Shown one piece after another: positions 1 through 12,839 of a DNA stretch of 64,000 bases. The notes beneath the pieces are model-generated. The model searched no databases. It had not been told where the DNA came from and worked only from the letters and a program-made list of their open reading frames with translations. The position numbers and the translations under genes are program-made. Each line of letters starts with the position of its first letter. Within the stretch, counting starts at the first letter, position 1. This stretch comes from Glossina fuscipes. Lineage: Eukaryota; Arthropoda; Insecta; Diptera; Glossinidae. The stretch is taken from the NCBI RefSeq assembly GCF_014805625.2, contig NW_023998415.1, positions 41,826,939 to 41,890,938 on the forward strand. The letters are read 5' to 3'.

Positions 1-775
1 CCCCAAAAAAAAACAAAAGAAGTAAAGGAATATAATTTTCATGCTCTGTATTATGGTGCGGGCGTAAAATAAAAATTTTTGTCGTAGAGGCGTGTAGGCG
101 TGCCCTTTGAAAAGTTTAGATCAATTTCAAATTCCTTTACAAATTTGCAGGCGATGTTTTTATTTACGCTAACGGGAGAGTGTTTACGATAAACACTACA
201 AAGTTGCGTGACCAGACAGACGGACAGATGAATAGGCGGAAATGTTGAGATGCATTCTAAATTTGAAAATGGCCAAGAATTTATATACTTCATAGGATGT
301 TTAAGATGCTTGTTTCTGCGCGTTATAAAGATATAGAAAAAACAATTAAAATTTTGATACACTATAATATTGAGAAGGCGTGGTCAATTTTTTTCATTTT
401 TGTGCATGAATATGCGTTCAAATTTTTGTACATTTATTTCCTGTATTTTATGAGTAATGATCAAAAACACAATTCTTTTTTTTATTTCTTTTGAAAAACA
501 AAAAAAACTCCTTCTTCAAGCGATTTCGCCCATTTTGAATACCAATCTGCGTGCAAGAAGTTTCAATGTTTCTATGAAATGTGAACACGATAGCTTCACA
601 TTTGCGGCCAGGAGAATATTTACAATAGACATTACACAGATGGACAGACGGATATGATTAAATTGATTCAGAATTTGATGCTGATCAAGAATGTGTACAC
701 TTTGTGAGGTCTCTGATGTTTCCTTCTGGGCATTGCCAGCGTGAATATACCTCTCATACAAACCGAAGGCCTAGC
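1..775 (+). repeat. Dispersed dimeric repeat family A, copy 1 (cut by window start)
   Basis: It shares long stretches with copies at 16966, 40590, 42103 and 48747: the (a)cagacggacagacgg block, tgatgctgatcaagaat and ccttctgggc. It contains both halves of the dimer: first half about 50-330, second half about 530-760. It holds no open reading frame of note. Confidence 0.75.
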
Positions 776-1969
776 GAATATATTTTTAATTCGATTCCAA
801 ACATAAATTGAAAAAAAAAAAAACAGAAAACAGAAATCTTGTTAAATTCACACAAAATCACAAATACAACAATTTATAGAAAGCGAAAAAATTATTTTTT
901 TTTTTTTTTTTATTACAATTTCATTACGAACTTGCGGTTTGTAGTCTAGCTCTCTCTCGATTCAAAATTTTGCAAAAACCGAATATGTATATTATAAGCA
1001 TAGCAAGGGGAATTAAACTCAATTGTTTACAATTAGGGAAAAAAAATCTCGATTTTCTGTTTACCATAATTACAGACGAGATTTAAAGAGTGCAGGAATT
1101 CACCTTAAAGCGGATATGGCTGGCTATCTTACATAAATTCTTTCTTTTCTTTTTTATTTTTTTATTTATTTATTTTTTTTTATTTCTTATTCGGTACAAA
1201 GTAATGAGTCATTAACAAATCGGAGACATAAAAACCCAGAAACAATAATAGCTATTATATTTTTTGTTTTTGTGCTCTGCCTAGAATCGTTTATTTTTGA
1301 TTTCCTAAATGAAAGAACAGCAGCAAATAACGACAATAACAACGAACAGCAATAGAAACAAGATGAACAATAAGATGAAGAAGAAAATCGAATTTTAAAT
1401 TACACTTGACTCTCATTACAATAAATATGCAATGCATTCGCCCGTAAGCCACATTCACACAGTTGATCAATGTATTCAAAGCAAAAAAAAAAAAATAAAA
1501 AATAAAAATAAAAAAATAAAATAATCATCTGCTTTGCTTTCAGAATTGTATTGATTCCTTTAGCGCGGTTTAAAATCTTTTCTTACTTTTCCTGCTGATA
1601 CTGCAGCCGCTGCTTCAATATTGAATATTGTGTTCATATATGCTGAGTATTCAACAGGAATTTTTTTTATACGGCATGTTGCAGTGTACGTACTACCCTC
1701 GGGTGTGTATACGCGTTGGGGTGATGAAGACAGTGAGGGGGTCCAGGGGGGGGACAGGAGGGACAGGAGGGATTTCGTAATTTGTGGTATAAATCATTTT
1801 TTTAAATTGGCGTAAAAATTGAAGCGCCTGCAGTTGTTGCAATACGAAAACACTTTTAGAAACATTCTGTGTAAGAGTGTGTGTTGCAATTTGTATATAG
1901 CATCGCTTTATTCGTATATTCTACGCGTTCGTGTATCTAAAATTTCGCTTACAATGCATTGCCGGATAA

Positions 1970-1974
<5 letters not shown>

Positions 1975-2014
<40 letters not shown>
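1975..2014. repeat. (TA)n microsatellite
   Basis: An almost pure TA run of about 40 bases. Confidence 0.95.
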
Positions 2015-2019
<5 letters not shown>

Positions 2020-3520
2020 TAATTTGATTTTCATAGACAAGAGCGCCACAGTCACAGGCTAACTAGATAATGTTGTAGATATCTGTCTATCTTGTAGTAT
2101 ACAGTGTTTAATAAATGCATGTTCATGTTTTCACAAAAATTATAATTGAAGCATAAGGTGGCAATTTTTTTGAATGCAACTTAAATCATGATACAATTAA
2201 CTAATTTTAATAGACTATTATTTATTTTTCTTCGCGAAACATGACAGAATATAAAGTAGCAAATGAAAGTAAAAAATTTGTACACAAATATAGAAATGAA
2301 ATTGAGTTTACGACTTGTCATATATTTACTTAATATATGATGGCGTAGCTTTTTTAGATTACAAATCACATTTTTGTCGCGTTAACATCTTCCTCCATCT
2401 CCTTGATAGGGTATCTATTATTTTTAAAATTGAGAGATTGTATGGTACCGTTTAAATTCTTGGTTCTTTATTTTTTTTTTTTTTTTTTTGGCCAACATTC
2501 CGAGCTAAATGGTTTAATGCTGTTTAACTTTCTTATATAATTTGACGAAGGATGTTCATGTCAAATCTATTCAAATAACCCAAGTATGCTGAGAGTTTAT
2601 ATAAGAAAAAAAACATCTAAAACATAAAGCAACAACGTATAAACTCTACGAGGCGTGCAGAGCCAGTATGCCATTTTGAAAGTCGAAAATCTTTAATTTA
2701 GATAATGTTCCCCAATTTGGCCGAAGTCTATCAATCGACCTAATGGTGTCTGTAAATTAATTCAGCTAACGCCTTAAATTAACAGAAAAGAAGATGCTTT
2801 AGGTTGAGTCTTGCAAAACACAGTTGCTTAACCCGATATATTTTGCTCGCCAATTCGATCTTGCAATCTGAAAAATATTGGCGACGAATTTTATTATGAC
2901 TTCTTCTTATTCTTCTTCTTTGGATTATTTGTGGCCTCTTCTTGGCCTCTTCTTGGCTATGGTAAACCCATTTCCGATTAGATCACCTCTGATGTATGAT
3001 CATTTGCTATTAATGCATATATCAAATTCCGGCTTTTTGTTTCAATTTTTGCAATCATGAATGTGCTGGGCTGCCGCATAGCAAATCTAAATGCGGTTTG
3101 ATCCTACATCGTCGTAGCTACAGCGTGTGTTTAGTCGGTGCAGGGATAGAATTTACCGATTGGGCACACACCCACTACGCATCAGACGTATCCCTATCTC
3201 TTTCCCTTTTTTAACTTCCTTCTAATCATCGTCGCGTTACAAATCGATAAGTTAATACAAAAGTTTCCAAGTGATCAGAAAAAAAAAAAGAAAAAGACTT
3301 TTCCTTTCTATGGCATCTAATGGGTATATGCGACAATATTTCATCCTTCAAGTAGGAATATATGGAATATATGTAGGATAATCGAGAATATAATTACAAA
3401 TTGTGTAGAGAAAAGTAAGTGGTATTGAAACCTAAGCGATTTGCATTGAAATGTTTTTAAGCATGAACTTTCCAAGGCCACTTGCATCTCACACTACTAA
3501 GTCGTTACTTATTTATTATT

Positions 3521-3590
3521 TAAGAGGTATATATATATTATATATTATATTATTATAAGAGGTATATATATATATTATATTATTATAAAA
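3521..3590. repeat. Two-copy AT-rich tandem duplication
   Basis: Two units of about 30-36 bases, each starting aagaggtatatatat and ending attattataa, stand head to tail. They differ by one inserted block, so this is a recent local duplication. Confidence 0.7.
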
Positions 3591-5230
3591 GGTTATCTTA
3601 TGAATCCAAACATGCGAATATAAATTTTCTGAAGACAACATTTGCGGAACGCTTCTCTAATGGTTATGTTAGCTACGTAAAAAACTAATTTAATTTTTTA
3701 CTCTCAGGTTCAGTGCCGAGCTCCTATCCACCACAAATTCAAATACTATAATAATATATCTTCAAGTCAAACTTAAGAGCACATCCACTTTTGAATAAAC
3801 AGACAAATGAAGATTTACGCTAAACAATATCTAATAAAATCAATTAACATCTTGGATTGTTATAGCTATTCTAGATACAAGGGCTTTTCCGAGAAAAGCG
3901 CTATAACGGTATCCTGGGCAAAGACAATATCAACGCATGTAAAAAGGTATTTTTTATCGGTCCATTAGCTAATCACTTTCCGAAAACGTATAAAAGTTTC
4001 AAATACTATTTTCATGCTTAAGAGATGAGAGATAAAAAACAACTTATATGTTATTTGATTAAGTCGACTATTTGTTGCACAAGTCATCCTATATAAATCA
4101 TAGCCGGAAGAATTTATAAATGTCTTCGTCCTTTTACTTTAAATTATAATACATTTTGAAACGTAAGCGAATCTGATCTTTTTCAAATCTATAGAAAAAG
4201 TTTTACCCGAACATTTTATCCAAACCGGACTCTCTTAGTTATGGTCATTGTAGGAGATATTTTGTTAGAGACAAAATTATCTTTTCTTTCCTTTTAATGA
4301 CTGAACTTTCTTTAAATCATCTATGTTTGTTTACTCCTATGCCTGAGTCGTTTAGGGAACCGTTAAAGCGAGGTATGAGTTCCTTTCGACGAGAATAGAG
4401 TTAAGTGAAATTAATAAAAATTTTCAACATTTTCTTAAGTCCGGCGCTAATGATAAGGATTTTTATTTTAGTTTAAAAAACAACAACAACAACAACAACA
4501 ACATAACGCAACAGCATAAGGGGATTTAATGAAAAATGAAAAAAGAAAAACACACGAGCTTATGAGAAATGTGAGCGAGAATTTTGACTTGAAAAGGAAA
4601 ATTCTTTCCAAAAATGCTGAACGCTGAAAGAGACGGATAGGCAGTCAGAATGACAACTAGCGTTGACTAAGTGCCATTAACATTGAATCAGTGAAGTTGG
4701 GCATTCGTTTCTTTTATTTTATCAACTATTAATTCTTCTTTTTTAGTCTTGTGCATCTGAAATCGACTAATCTCACGTATTGTCAAGAGTAAAAACGTGC
4801 CAGACCAAGCTGGTTTCTTGCTTTTCATTTTACTTTGTATTTTATGGTACATGGAAGAAGTAGCATATTTCTGGTTGCCATGTTGTTGTAGAGAAGCAGA
4901 TCAACATCAACATAACATTGCCTAGTTAGTCAATAGCAGTGGAAGTAGTTGCCGTTGTCTGTATTGTCACACACAGTTAATGGTTTTTCTAAGGCATAGC
5001 GTGTGTTATTGTGCTTCCAATCGTGTTTGTAGTACGAGGAAAACAAAAAAAAATTCAAGGCAAATAAAATCTATGAAGGTCAGTAGTAGCTAAATATGGT
5101 CATTTAGTGACCGTTATACATTTATTAAAAGAATCGAAACAGATATATATACTGAGTGAGAGAAAGATTATGAAAGAGAGAGGGGGGGAGTGCGCGCGCG
5201 TTTAGTTTGTGTTTGAAATAGCGAGCAAGC

Positions 5231-5237
5231 GAGAGAA

Positions 5238-5280
<43 letters not shown>
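5231..5280. repeat. (GA)n microsatellite
   Basis: A 50-base GA-rich run about 230 bases before the first exon. Confidence 0.95.
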
Positions 5281-5288
<8 letters not shown>

Positions 5289-5509
5289 TAGAGTGCGAGG
5301 GGATATAAGGTAAAAAAATAAGTCGAAGAAAAATGTATTGAGAACTTAAGCAGATGAAAGTGTTCATTCATATATTTATGAAAATGGTCAAGACTTTTAT
5401 ATCTATATATATATACATATATATGCACTTCAGCTAACGTTAATTTTAAAACAATATGCAAAAAATGTTCATTTTTTCTCAATCAAATTTATTTCAAAAA
5501 CTTTTTAGA

Positions 5510-5631
5510 GCATAGAAAAATTATATATTAAGGTGGTAGAACTCGAACCAAAGATAACTACTCTAGGTGCTAATTTAGATGAATCCCTTACCTTACAAAA
5601 GCAACACGATGAGACTCTTAGAAATATACAG
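5510..5631 (+). CDS. zormin: Exon 1 in window: spectrin-like helix
   Basis: The acceptor is ...ctttttag and the donor is cag|gtaagc. The first two bases complete a codon begun in an upstream exon (phase 1 before it), so this is not the first exon of the gene. The 40 codons read HRKLYIKVVELEPKIT and end TLRNIQ, an amphipathic helix with the heptad pattern of a spectrin repeat. The reading runs in phase 0 into the exon at 5732 across a 100-base intron. I found no upstream exon with a matching donor in 1-5509. Confidence 0.75.
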
Positions 5632-7728
5632 GTAAGCCGAATGACAATTCAATGTCAATGCAAAGTAAATAAGAAAAAAAAAAAAAAAGGGGGAAAAAAA
5701 AAGGATTAATTTGAAGCTTATATCTCTTTAGAATCTTCCCGGTCCGATGGAAGAGTTTGTACATAAAGCTGATAAATTGCTAGCTAGCAAACGTATTAGC
5801 TCCGAACTAGTCAATGCCATGGCAGACACATTAAACGTCATTTGGTCAGATATATTGCACCTGCTCCAAGATCGTCAACATATATTGCATTTGTGTGCGC
5901 AATTTCATGAGAAAATGCTGCAGTGTCAACGACGTATGGACCAATTAGAGCAGGCCTGCACAGATACGATGATACCCATAGAAGTGTCTGCGGTACAAGA
6001 GTTCCTTAATAAATTTAAACAATTGCGCATCGATATGCTAACAGCCGTCATGGCCGCTCTGAAAGACGGCAACGAATTGTTGGCTCAATTACAAGAGTTG
6101 GAGAGCATGGAAACTTTAGATACACGGCCAGAGCATATCAAGCGTGATGCTTTACGTGCGGTACATCAAGTGCAGCAATGGTTAGAGAGTTTACATGATC
6201 GACGCAATGCCTTGGAGATAGCCTGGCAGACGAGGAAAAATCAATTAGAACAATGCTTGACATTGGCTCTATTAGGTCGGGAACTGCTTGAAGTAGAAAC
6301 AGCTTTGCAAGAGCAACGTCACGAGATATCTACCACATTCTGTTTAGGTGAATGTGAGCATTCATCAAGTTTAGCATTGAAGAATTATAAAGAATGGAAA
6401 CAACAGGCGTTGTTGCTAAGAGATCGAGCTTTAAAGATAACCCGAGCTAAAGAGAAATTGCAATCATCAGGCTCTTTTAGCGGTGACGAGGCTTGCGCTC
6501 GCGCTTATAATATATTAAGTGCTTGCACTGAACATTTAGATCTAGTCGATCAACGTGAACATTGGCTGCAGCAATCTCGCGATTTCTTCAACAAAGCCGA
6601 ACACATATTAAAAGTTTTGGAAAAATTGGAAGTTGAGCTATCCAATGTAAGATTGCCCACAAATTCACCGGAAAGTTTTGCTATGTACAACAAAGTCGCC
6701 AGAGATGTAAATAATTTCACCGAAGAGCCTTTGCGTTTAGGTTATTGTATTTTAGATGAGGTGGGACGCACATTGCCTGAAACTCAGGGAATAAAAAGAG
6801 TTTTAGACGAAATTGAAAATCGTAAAGTGTACATTGAACGCATATGCGATCATAGCACTGAAGATCATCGAAAAGTACAACGAGCCTTGGACGAATTTCT
6901 TACACAATATAATGATTTACTAGATTGGCTTAAGTCGTCGGGACACAGTTACCTGCAGCAAAATGTGCGTATGGGCATAAATCTCGAGCAAAGCAAGCAA
7001 TTTCTTTTGCAACACCATGAGCTAATGCAAGATTTAGAGGTTAGTTCATATAATATATATTTTCGAAACAAATAGAAATTTATTAAAATTATTATTATTA
7101 CTTCATGCAGATTAAAGGTGAATTAATAAATTTATTACTTGAATCGATCAAAACGCATTTAGAATCGCTAAGCGCTCAACAGCGTTACGACGTGGACTCG
7201 AAAGCTGAAGCTTTACACAAACACTGGATTGATTTAAAGGATATGGTCTTAAAGCGTGTCGATTATGTAACATTGTTAATAGAGTTCTTTGAGAAAACGA
7301 ACGAGCTCGCTAGTCAAATTGATAACTTGAAGCGTCAACTCTCTCAGACACCGAACGAACAAAAATTGCAATTCTTAGAGGAGACTTGGCAAAACATACG
7401 CGGCAATTTCACCGAATTGAAAACTCTTGGAACACGGTTTTTGTCTACAAAAGTATGTAAATTTTATAGAAAGTATTTGGTATTCTCAATAGTCTTTTTA
7501 AACTACGCGGGAGTTATTAATTAATTGCTTTTCATTTTCATTTTTATTATTTGCTTTTAAATCGCTCTTGCTAACCGTGTTACGACTAATATTGAATGTT
7601 GCCTGTAAAGTTTGTGATGTGTGATGATTTTAGCAAGTAAACTTTCCTCCTTTTATTACTGTTTCCTTTTTTTTTTTTTTTTGTTTTTTTTTTGAATGGC
7701 TCAACTAAGAAAGTATAGGCCAATCACT

Positions 7729-7772
<44 letters not shown>

Positions 7773-10700
7773 GTAGCCATAATTAAGTCATAGCAGTCAC
7801 GCAAATTGTTAACTGCTGACAAGTTAACCTGCGGACAAGTTAAAGTGTTGAAAAGTTAAAATAAACAGAGAGTTAGAGTTTATTGATTGATAAGAGGGAG
7901 GAGTTAGTTACGTTATGTTAAGATATTTTATGCAAATTTTAATTAAAAATTTTTCAATATTTTTATGAAAATTTTATCCATAAATTTTAATTAATTTTTG
8001 TTCATAAAACAACCGGAAATTAAAAGAAAAATTTGTTCTTTGCAAGTCTTTTATGAAAATATTTTAATAAATCTTTTCCAAGAAAAAAAAATCTTAATAG
8101 AATCAGAGAATCAAAGCTTATAGAAGCATAACAGAGACTTTTTCTTTAAATATTCGTTTGTAATATCGGGTAAACGGTTGCTTCCCTTTAAACGTTTTTT
8201 TACAAAAGTCTTTAGTCTTTATTTTTTAAATATTTTACTTAACCGGGAATATTTTCATAAACATAATTTACTTAGGTTACGTTACGAAAATAAAAGAAAC
8301 AATTGCTTATATGTTCGAGTAAAAATGCGTATATTGTCGGAAATTGCCGCCATCCAAATAGTAAAATATCATAGCCCGCTATATATGTATATATATATAT
8401 ATCTTTATAAGAAATGTATATATTATTCCGGTGTGGGCTTTAAATGATTCAAGCGCTGCATTTGACATTTTTTATAGTTTTGAAAATTAGTTGAAAAACT
8501 ATTAGAAGCTTGGTATATTGCATATATTTTAATCGGTTAATTGTGCCGACTTCTTTAGCGATCTCTTTATCGATATGCGCGTATACTCGCCAAACACAGA
8601 ATATATGTATTATGAAGTTTGGTTGTAATGAAAGCGCTTGATAAGATTACAAAAATATTTCATAATGATAAAATTTTGCCGAGATATTCCTCAAATACGG
8701 ATAGACGGATCATAGCGTATATTCACTGCGTCATTCACAATTAACAAGTTAATTTAGCTCAGTAAATATGATTGGAAAGTAAACGAGAAACGCTATTGTA
8801 AGTTCATATGATTGGTTAGGTGTTGAAAAAAGATCTAAAAATACCTTGTCTGAAACTTGAACGAAAAATACTCCAAAATATATTAGATATGTATTTTCTG
8901 TATCTAGGGACTTAAGGTTAAGCGTTAAGGTTAAGCGGTCATTAGAATCTACCTTAAGACAAGTATCGAGCAAATCAGATAAACATGTGAAAACTATGCA
9001 CATATTTATTAAAAATGTGTACACATCGTTGGGACGACTTACGGTAACTATTTTTATTAGGAATTTTCCAGGCCGCATATGGCAAATATCATGTCGATAT
9101 CTGTCGTCTATTGTCAGTAATGCGTATATAGGTCGTAAAGATTTTTATATGACAAATGGACAAATGGACTTCGTGATATGGTACTTTTCTTTAGCTGTTT
9201 CTGTTTCGATTTTTCTATATAAATTTCATCGATGTCGGTCGGTCCAACTAAAAAAACGATCGATAAATGAACCCAGGGGATGGACAAAGTACTACGAACA
9301 CCTGACAAATTCACAATATTTATTTATTAATAAGGTGTCGGGCCACCATTTGCTTATAGACTACAATTCTTTACGGCATAGAATCGTAAAGTATTTGACT
9401 GAGTAGCTTCTGACGGAATGTGGTACCTTTTTTATACCAAAACATCCATCAGTTCATTCAAAGTTTGCTAAAGATGGTAATCTGCTCCTCACTCTCTGCT
9501 ATAAAATTTTTCATAATTGTTCAATTATATGAAAGCCTGGCGATCGTGCTAGCTAGGGAAAATATTTAATACTATTCTAATGCTACTCCGACCAAGATTA
9601 AGGCTTTTTGACTATGTATATGGGCGTATTATCATCATGGAACATGGCAGGGTTTGTTGTCGAAATATTCATTCGCAATAATCCGGCCAGTAATATAAAC
9701 GGGAAAACCAGCTGATCACCGTGTTATATAGCCGTTCAAATCATAACGAAGCCTACTCCATGTTTGGCTGTAGTAAGCAGGCAGCTCGAATCGTAGGCTT
9801 GTTTTGAAGTTCTCCAACCCCATCCTTTGTAAGAAGCAATGTGAACGATGATTGGTGTCGGACCATACTGTATTCTTCCAATGATCAAATGTCTAAGCTT
9901 TATGATCGTGGCACGACTTCCTTCGCGGCTTAGTGTTTCGCAATTGCAGGCCGCTTAAGTATAATCTACAAGATTTGACATTTTAACTTTGCAATATATA
10001 TACGAGTCGTATTATTTACGTAGAAGCAGTGTTGCCAACATGCGACAAAATGATACTATATTGTATAGTGTTCGTATTATTTTGTTCATCCCATGGGAAG
10101 CGTATTTATTACGAAGTTCTATGGGATCTTTTTGGTTTTTCAAATGATAAAAGGCGCATTACTTTAACCTCTGAGTATTGCGGGTAACGAAATTATTTGT
10201 ATTTACTTAGGATTATTCCCAATATAATCAACTTTAGCACTCGTAATTGAGTGTGCTTTCATGGCTGTTTACATGGCAGAAGTGCAAGCACCAAAGGAAA
10301 ATACTGAAGCTGTACGGGGGAGTGATTGCAACCAATAATTAAGATTTATCGACTATGTATGGTTATAAAGAGTTAAGTATCTCCGTACGATCGGCTAATG
10401 TAGAACATATTTTTATCCGTCACTTAAGAAAGAAAGATCCGATATAGCGGAATAGAGGAGTTTAAAAGAATTTCATTGATGTTTCCACTTCTTCAGTTCG
10501 TTATAAATATCTGGCAGCAGACTTTTTAATCAAATTAAAGATGCATGATAGCATTTAACAACAAAATAAATGCTTGCGCTTTTCAAAACTTTTCCTACAA
10601 AATGATGATCAATTTTATAATTATAGGGTCCGTCTGACAATGGTGGCCAAGTAGGCAAAGCATCTCGACTAACAACTAAATGGTTGTGGCGTGCTAGTGC

Positions 10701-12797
10701 TTTAAGACTTTAGTCTTACAAATTATTTCTCTGACTGAATTAATTACAATATAATAATAATAATAATAAAAATAATAGTAATAATTATAGTTATGGCATA
10801 GAGTCAGCAAAATTTGGGACACCTTAAAATATTTTGATTCTATGAATTCTACGAAAAGCCTGACATTTTAACTTTATCCGTTTGTTGCCTGAGTGAGTCA
10901 TCGAAACATCAGAAATTGATATTAGAACACAAACTACTGCTTCCGAAATTGCTTGCCAACTAGAATAAAACTAGATTTGCAAGGCAATAAATATCTCATA
11001 AACACATTAGGGAAGATATTGCGTACAAGTACTCCTCCTTTCAAAAATCATTACCTTCATCGTTAGTGTACAGCACATTGCCCCAATTATAGAGTCCAAT
11101 ATAATTGTAAATACAGTCTGGCACAATCTATTCGCGCGGTGCCGGAAAATAGCGTTTAATCGTTCAATACCTTTTTGCCAACGCACATTCGCGATATCCT
11201 CCCCGTACACATTTAGTACTTTTATGTATTACTTGAGGGCGCGCGAGTGCTAGAGAATTGCATAAATTGATTCAAATTTTCCCGTTATGAAGACTGTTAT
11301 TATGTGACGAATAAAAAGAAAATTGGCGATAAAGTTTTATTTAATGACCACGACTTCGCAAACGCGACAAACGCGGCAGATAAATTTTTGGTAGAGTAAT
11401 TGATGAATAATCAGAAAACATTATTGAAGAACGCAAACACACACTACTTTCTTGCTTATTGAAGAAAGAAGCTTTCATCACTCAATCCTAGATTCTTTTT
11501 TTGACATGACCAGTCAGAAGGAAGATAGGGAAAGAGAAAGAAATAGGGAGGTGGTAGTGGTGATCTACCACCACTCGATAAGCACTCACACTATTGCTAT
11601 TTACCAAAGGAATCTCTATAATTGGCACTTGAGAATCGAACCCGCGAACACTGAGTTTTGATAGATAGTTACGTTCTAACTCACTCGGCTACTCAGACGG
11701 ACTCAGCTAGTTGGCCTTATTGCCACGATTAATTATTACACTTAATAATAAAATAATATATTTGATCTTTTATGATATGACAGCATGTAAGTAAATCTTC
11801 AAGTTTAAAATTCCTCAAGGCGAAAAAGACTGCCTGAAGTCACATTTAGAAAAATCAGTAAATCATGGATCGCAAAAAAAAAAAGAAAAGAAGAATTCTG
11901 CAACACTTCAAAGTATATATCGTGAGATGTTATCGCATGCAATTTATTTTTATTTATTTGATTTTTACCTCTATTATCTAGAAGCATATGCCAAAATCGC
12001 GAGTATATATTCAAATGTTGCGATTAAATATCTATTGTAAATATTGTTATTGTTGTTGTAAAAACAAATTTTAACATTCAATTTTTATGACGAGTATATA
12101 AGGGATAAGTCATTGCCAAAGTCTATGAGTATTCATGCATCATTAATTTAATTGACAAGTGGAACATTTGTGATTAAGAATTTTACTACTTGATTTACTT
12201 GTTGCGCAACCACCACTGTCTTATAACGCATTATAGATGATTTGCCCGATTGCTTGGAAAAAACATAAAATACAACATTTGATTTCAATTGCAAGCAGGG
12301 AAAGTTGGTGAATAATTAATTGTTCTTGTTATTCTCCTCGACTTGCAGGGGGTGTTTTTTTTTTTTTTTTTGAAAAAAAACATAAGAAAACGAAATTTTT
12401 CCCGCTTTTAAAGTCATTTATTTTCTTAACACCAGCTAAATGTCTGAATATTTTAAAGTTACAGAAGCGAACCGGAATAAAAAAAAAATATTTCTCTTAA
12501 AGTGTTAATATGTTAAAAATAAATGAAATAATTCTACGAAAAAAAAGAAGCGAAACTTGCAGCGAAGGGGTGTTAAGAAATACTGCTTTAGCAACTTCTT
12601 TTCTATCTAAAATTAAAAACAAACCGATGAGGAGAGACTCTTTCTAAAATTAGAGATTGTTTCTTCATTGTTTTGTACTATAAAAAGGAAAGGGAGGGGG
12701 GGGTTCGTAATAAGATGCTCATATGTGTACAACATCTTGCCAATAATATGTTTATAGCCTGAGATGATTTTGCAATACCGACAGTTTTTACTGAATG

Positions 12798-12839
<42 letters not shown>

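Larger units (their letters stand above)
1..5509. other. Non-coding upstream or intronic sequence
   Basis: There is no supportable exon. It holds a dispersed repeat copy (1-775), a (TA)n tract near 1975-2014, a short tandem duplication near 3521-3590, an (AAC)n tract near 4481-4502 and a (GA)n tract near 5231-5280. Exon 1 begins with a split codon, so an earlier exon must exist. I see none here with a matching phase, and it probably lies upstream of the window. Confidence 0.6.

Noticed and set aside
2878..3060. A 60-codon plus-strand open frame with hydrophobic residues resembling a membrane segment.
   Set aside because: It is short, repetitive in sequence (ttcttctt, cctcttcttgg), without splice or start context; probably chance.
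3411..3420. A strong-looking splice donor (aaaa|gtaagt) that might end an upstream exon.
   Set aside because: All three frames before it contain stops within a short distance and no acceptor gives an open exon in phase 1.
8987..9406. A 139-codon plus-strand open frame.
   Set aside because: There is no recognisable motif, and its 3' part overlaps the antisense of a Tc1-like relic. The codon use is not convincing.
11625..11710. A functional tRNA gene.
   Set aside because: A- and B-box-like motifs are there, but the acceptor stem and anticodon arm do not pair well by eye and a similar diverged copy exists, so a SINE-like repeat is preferred.
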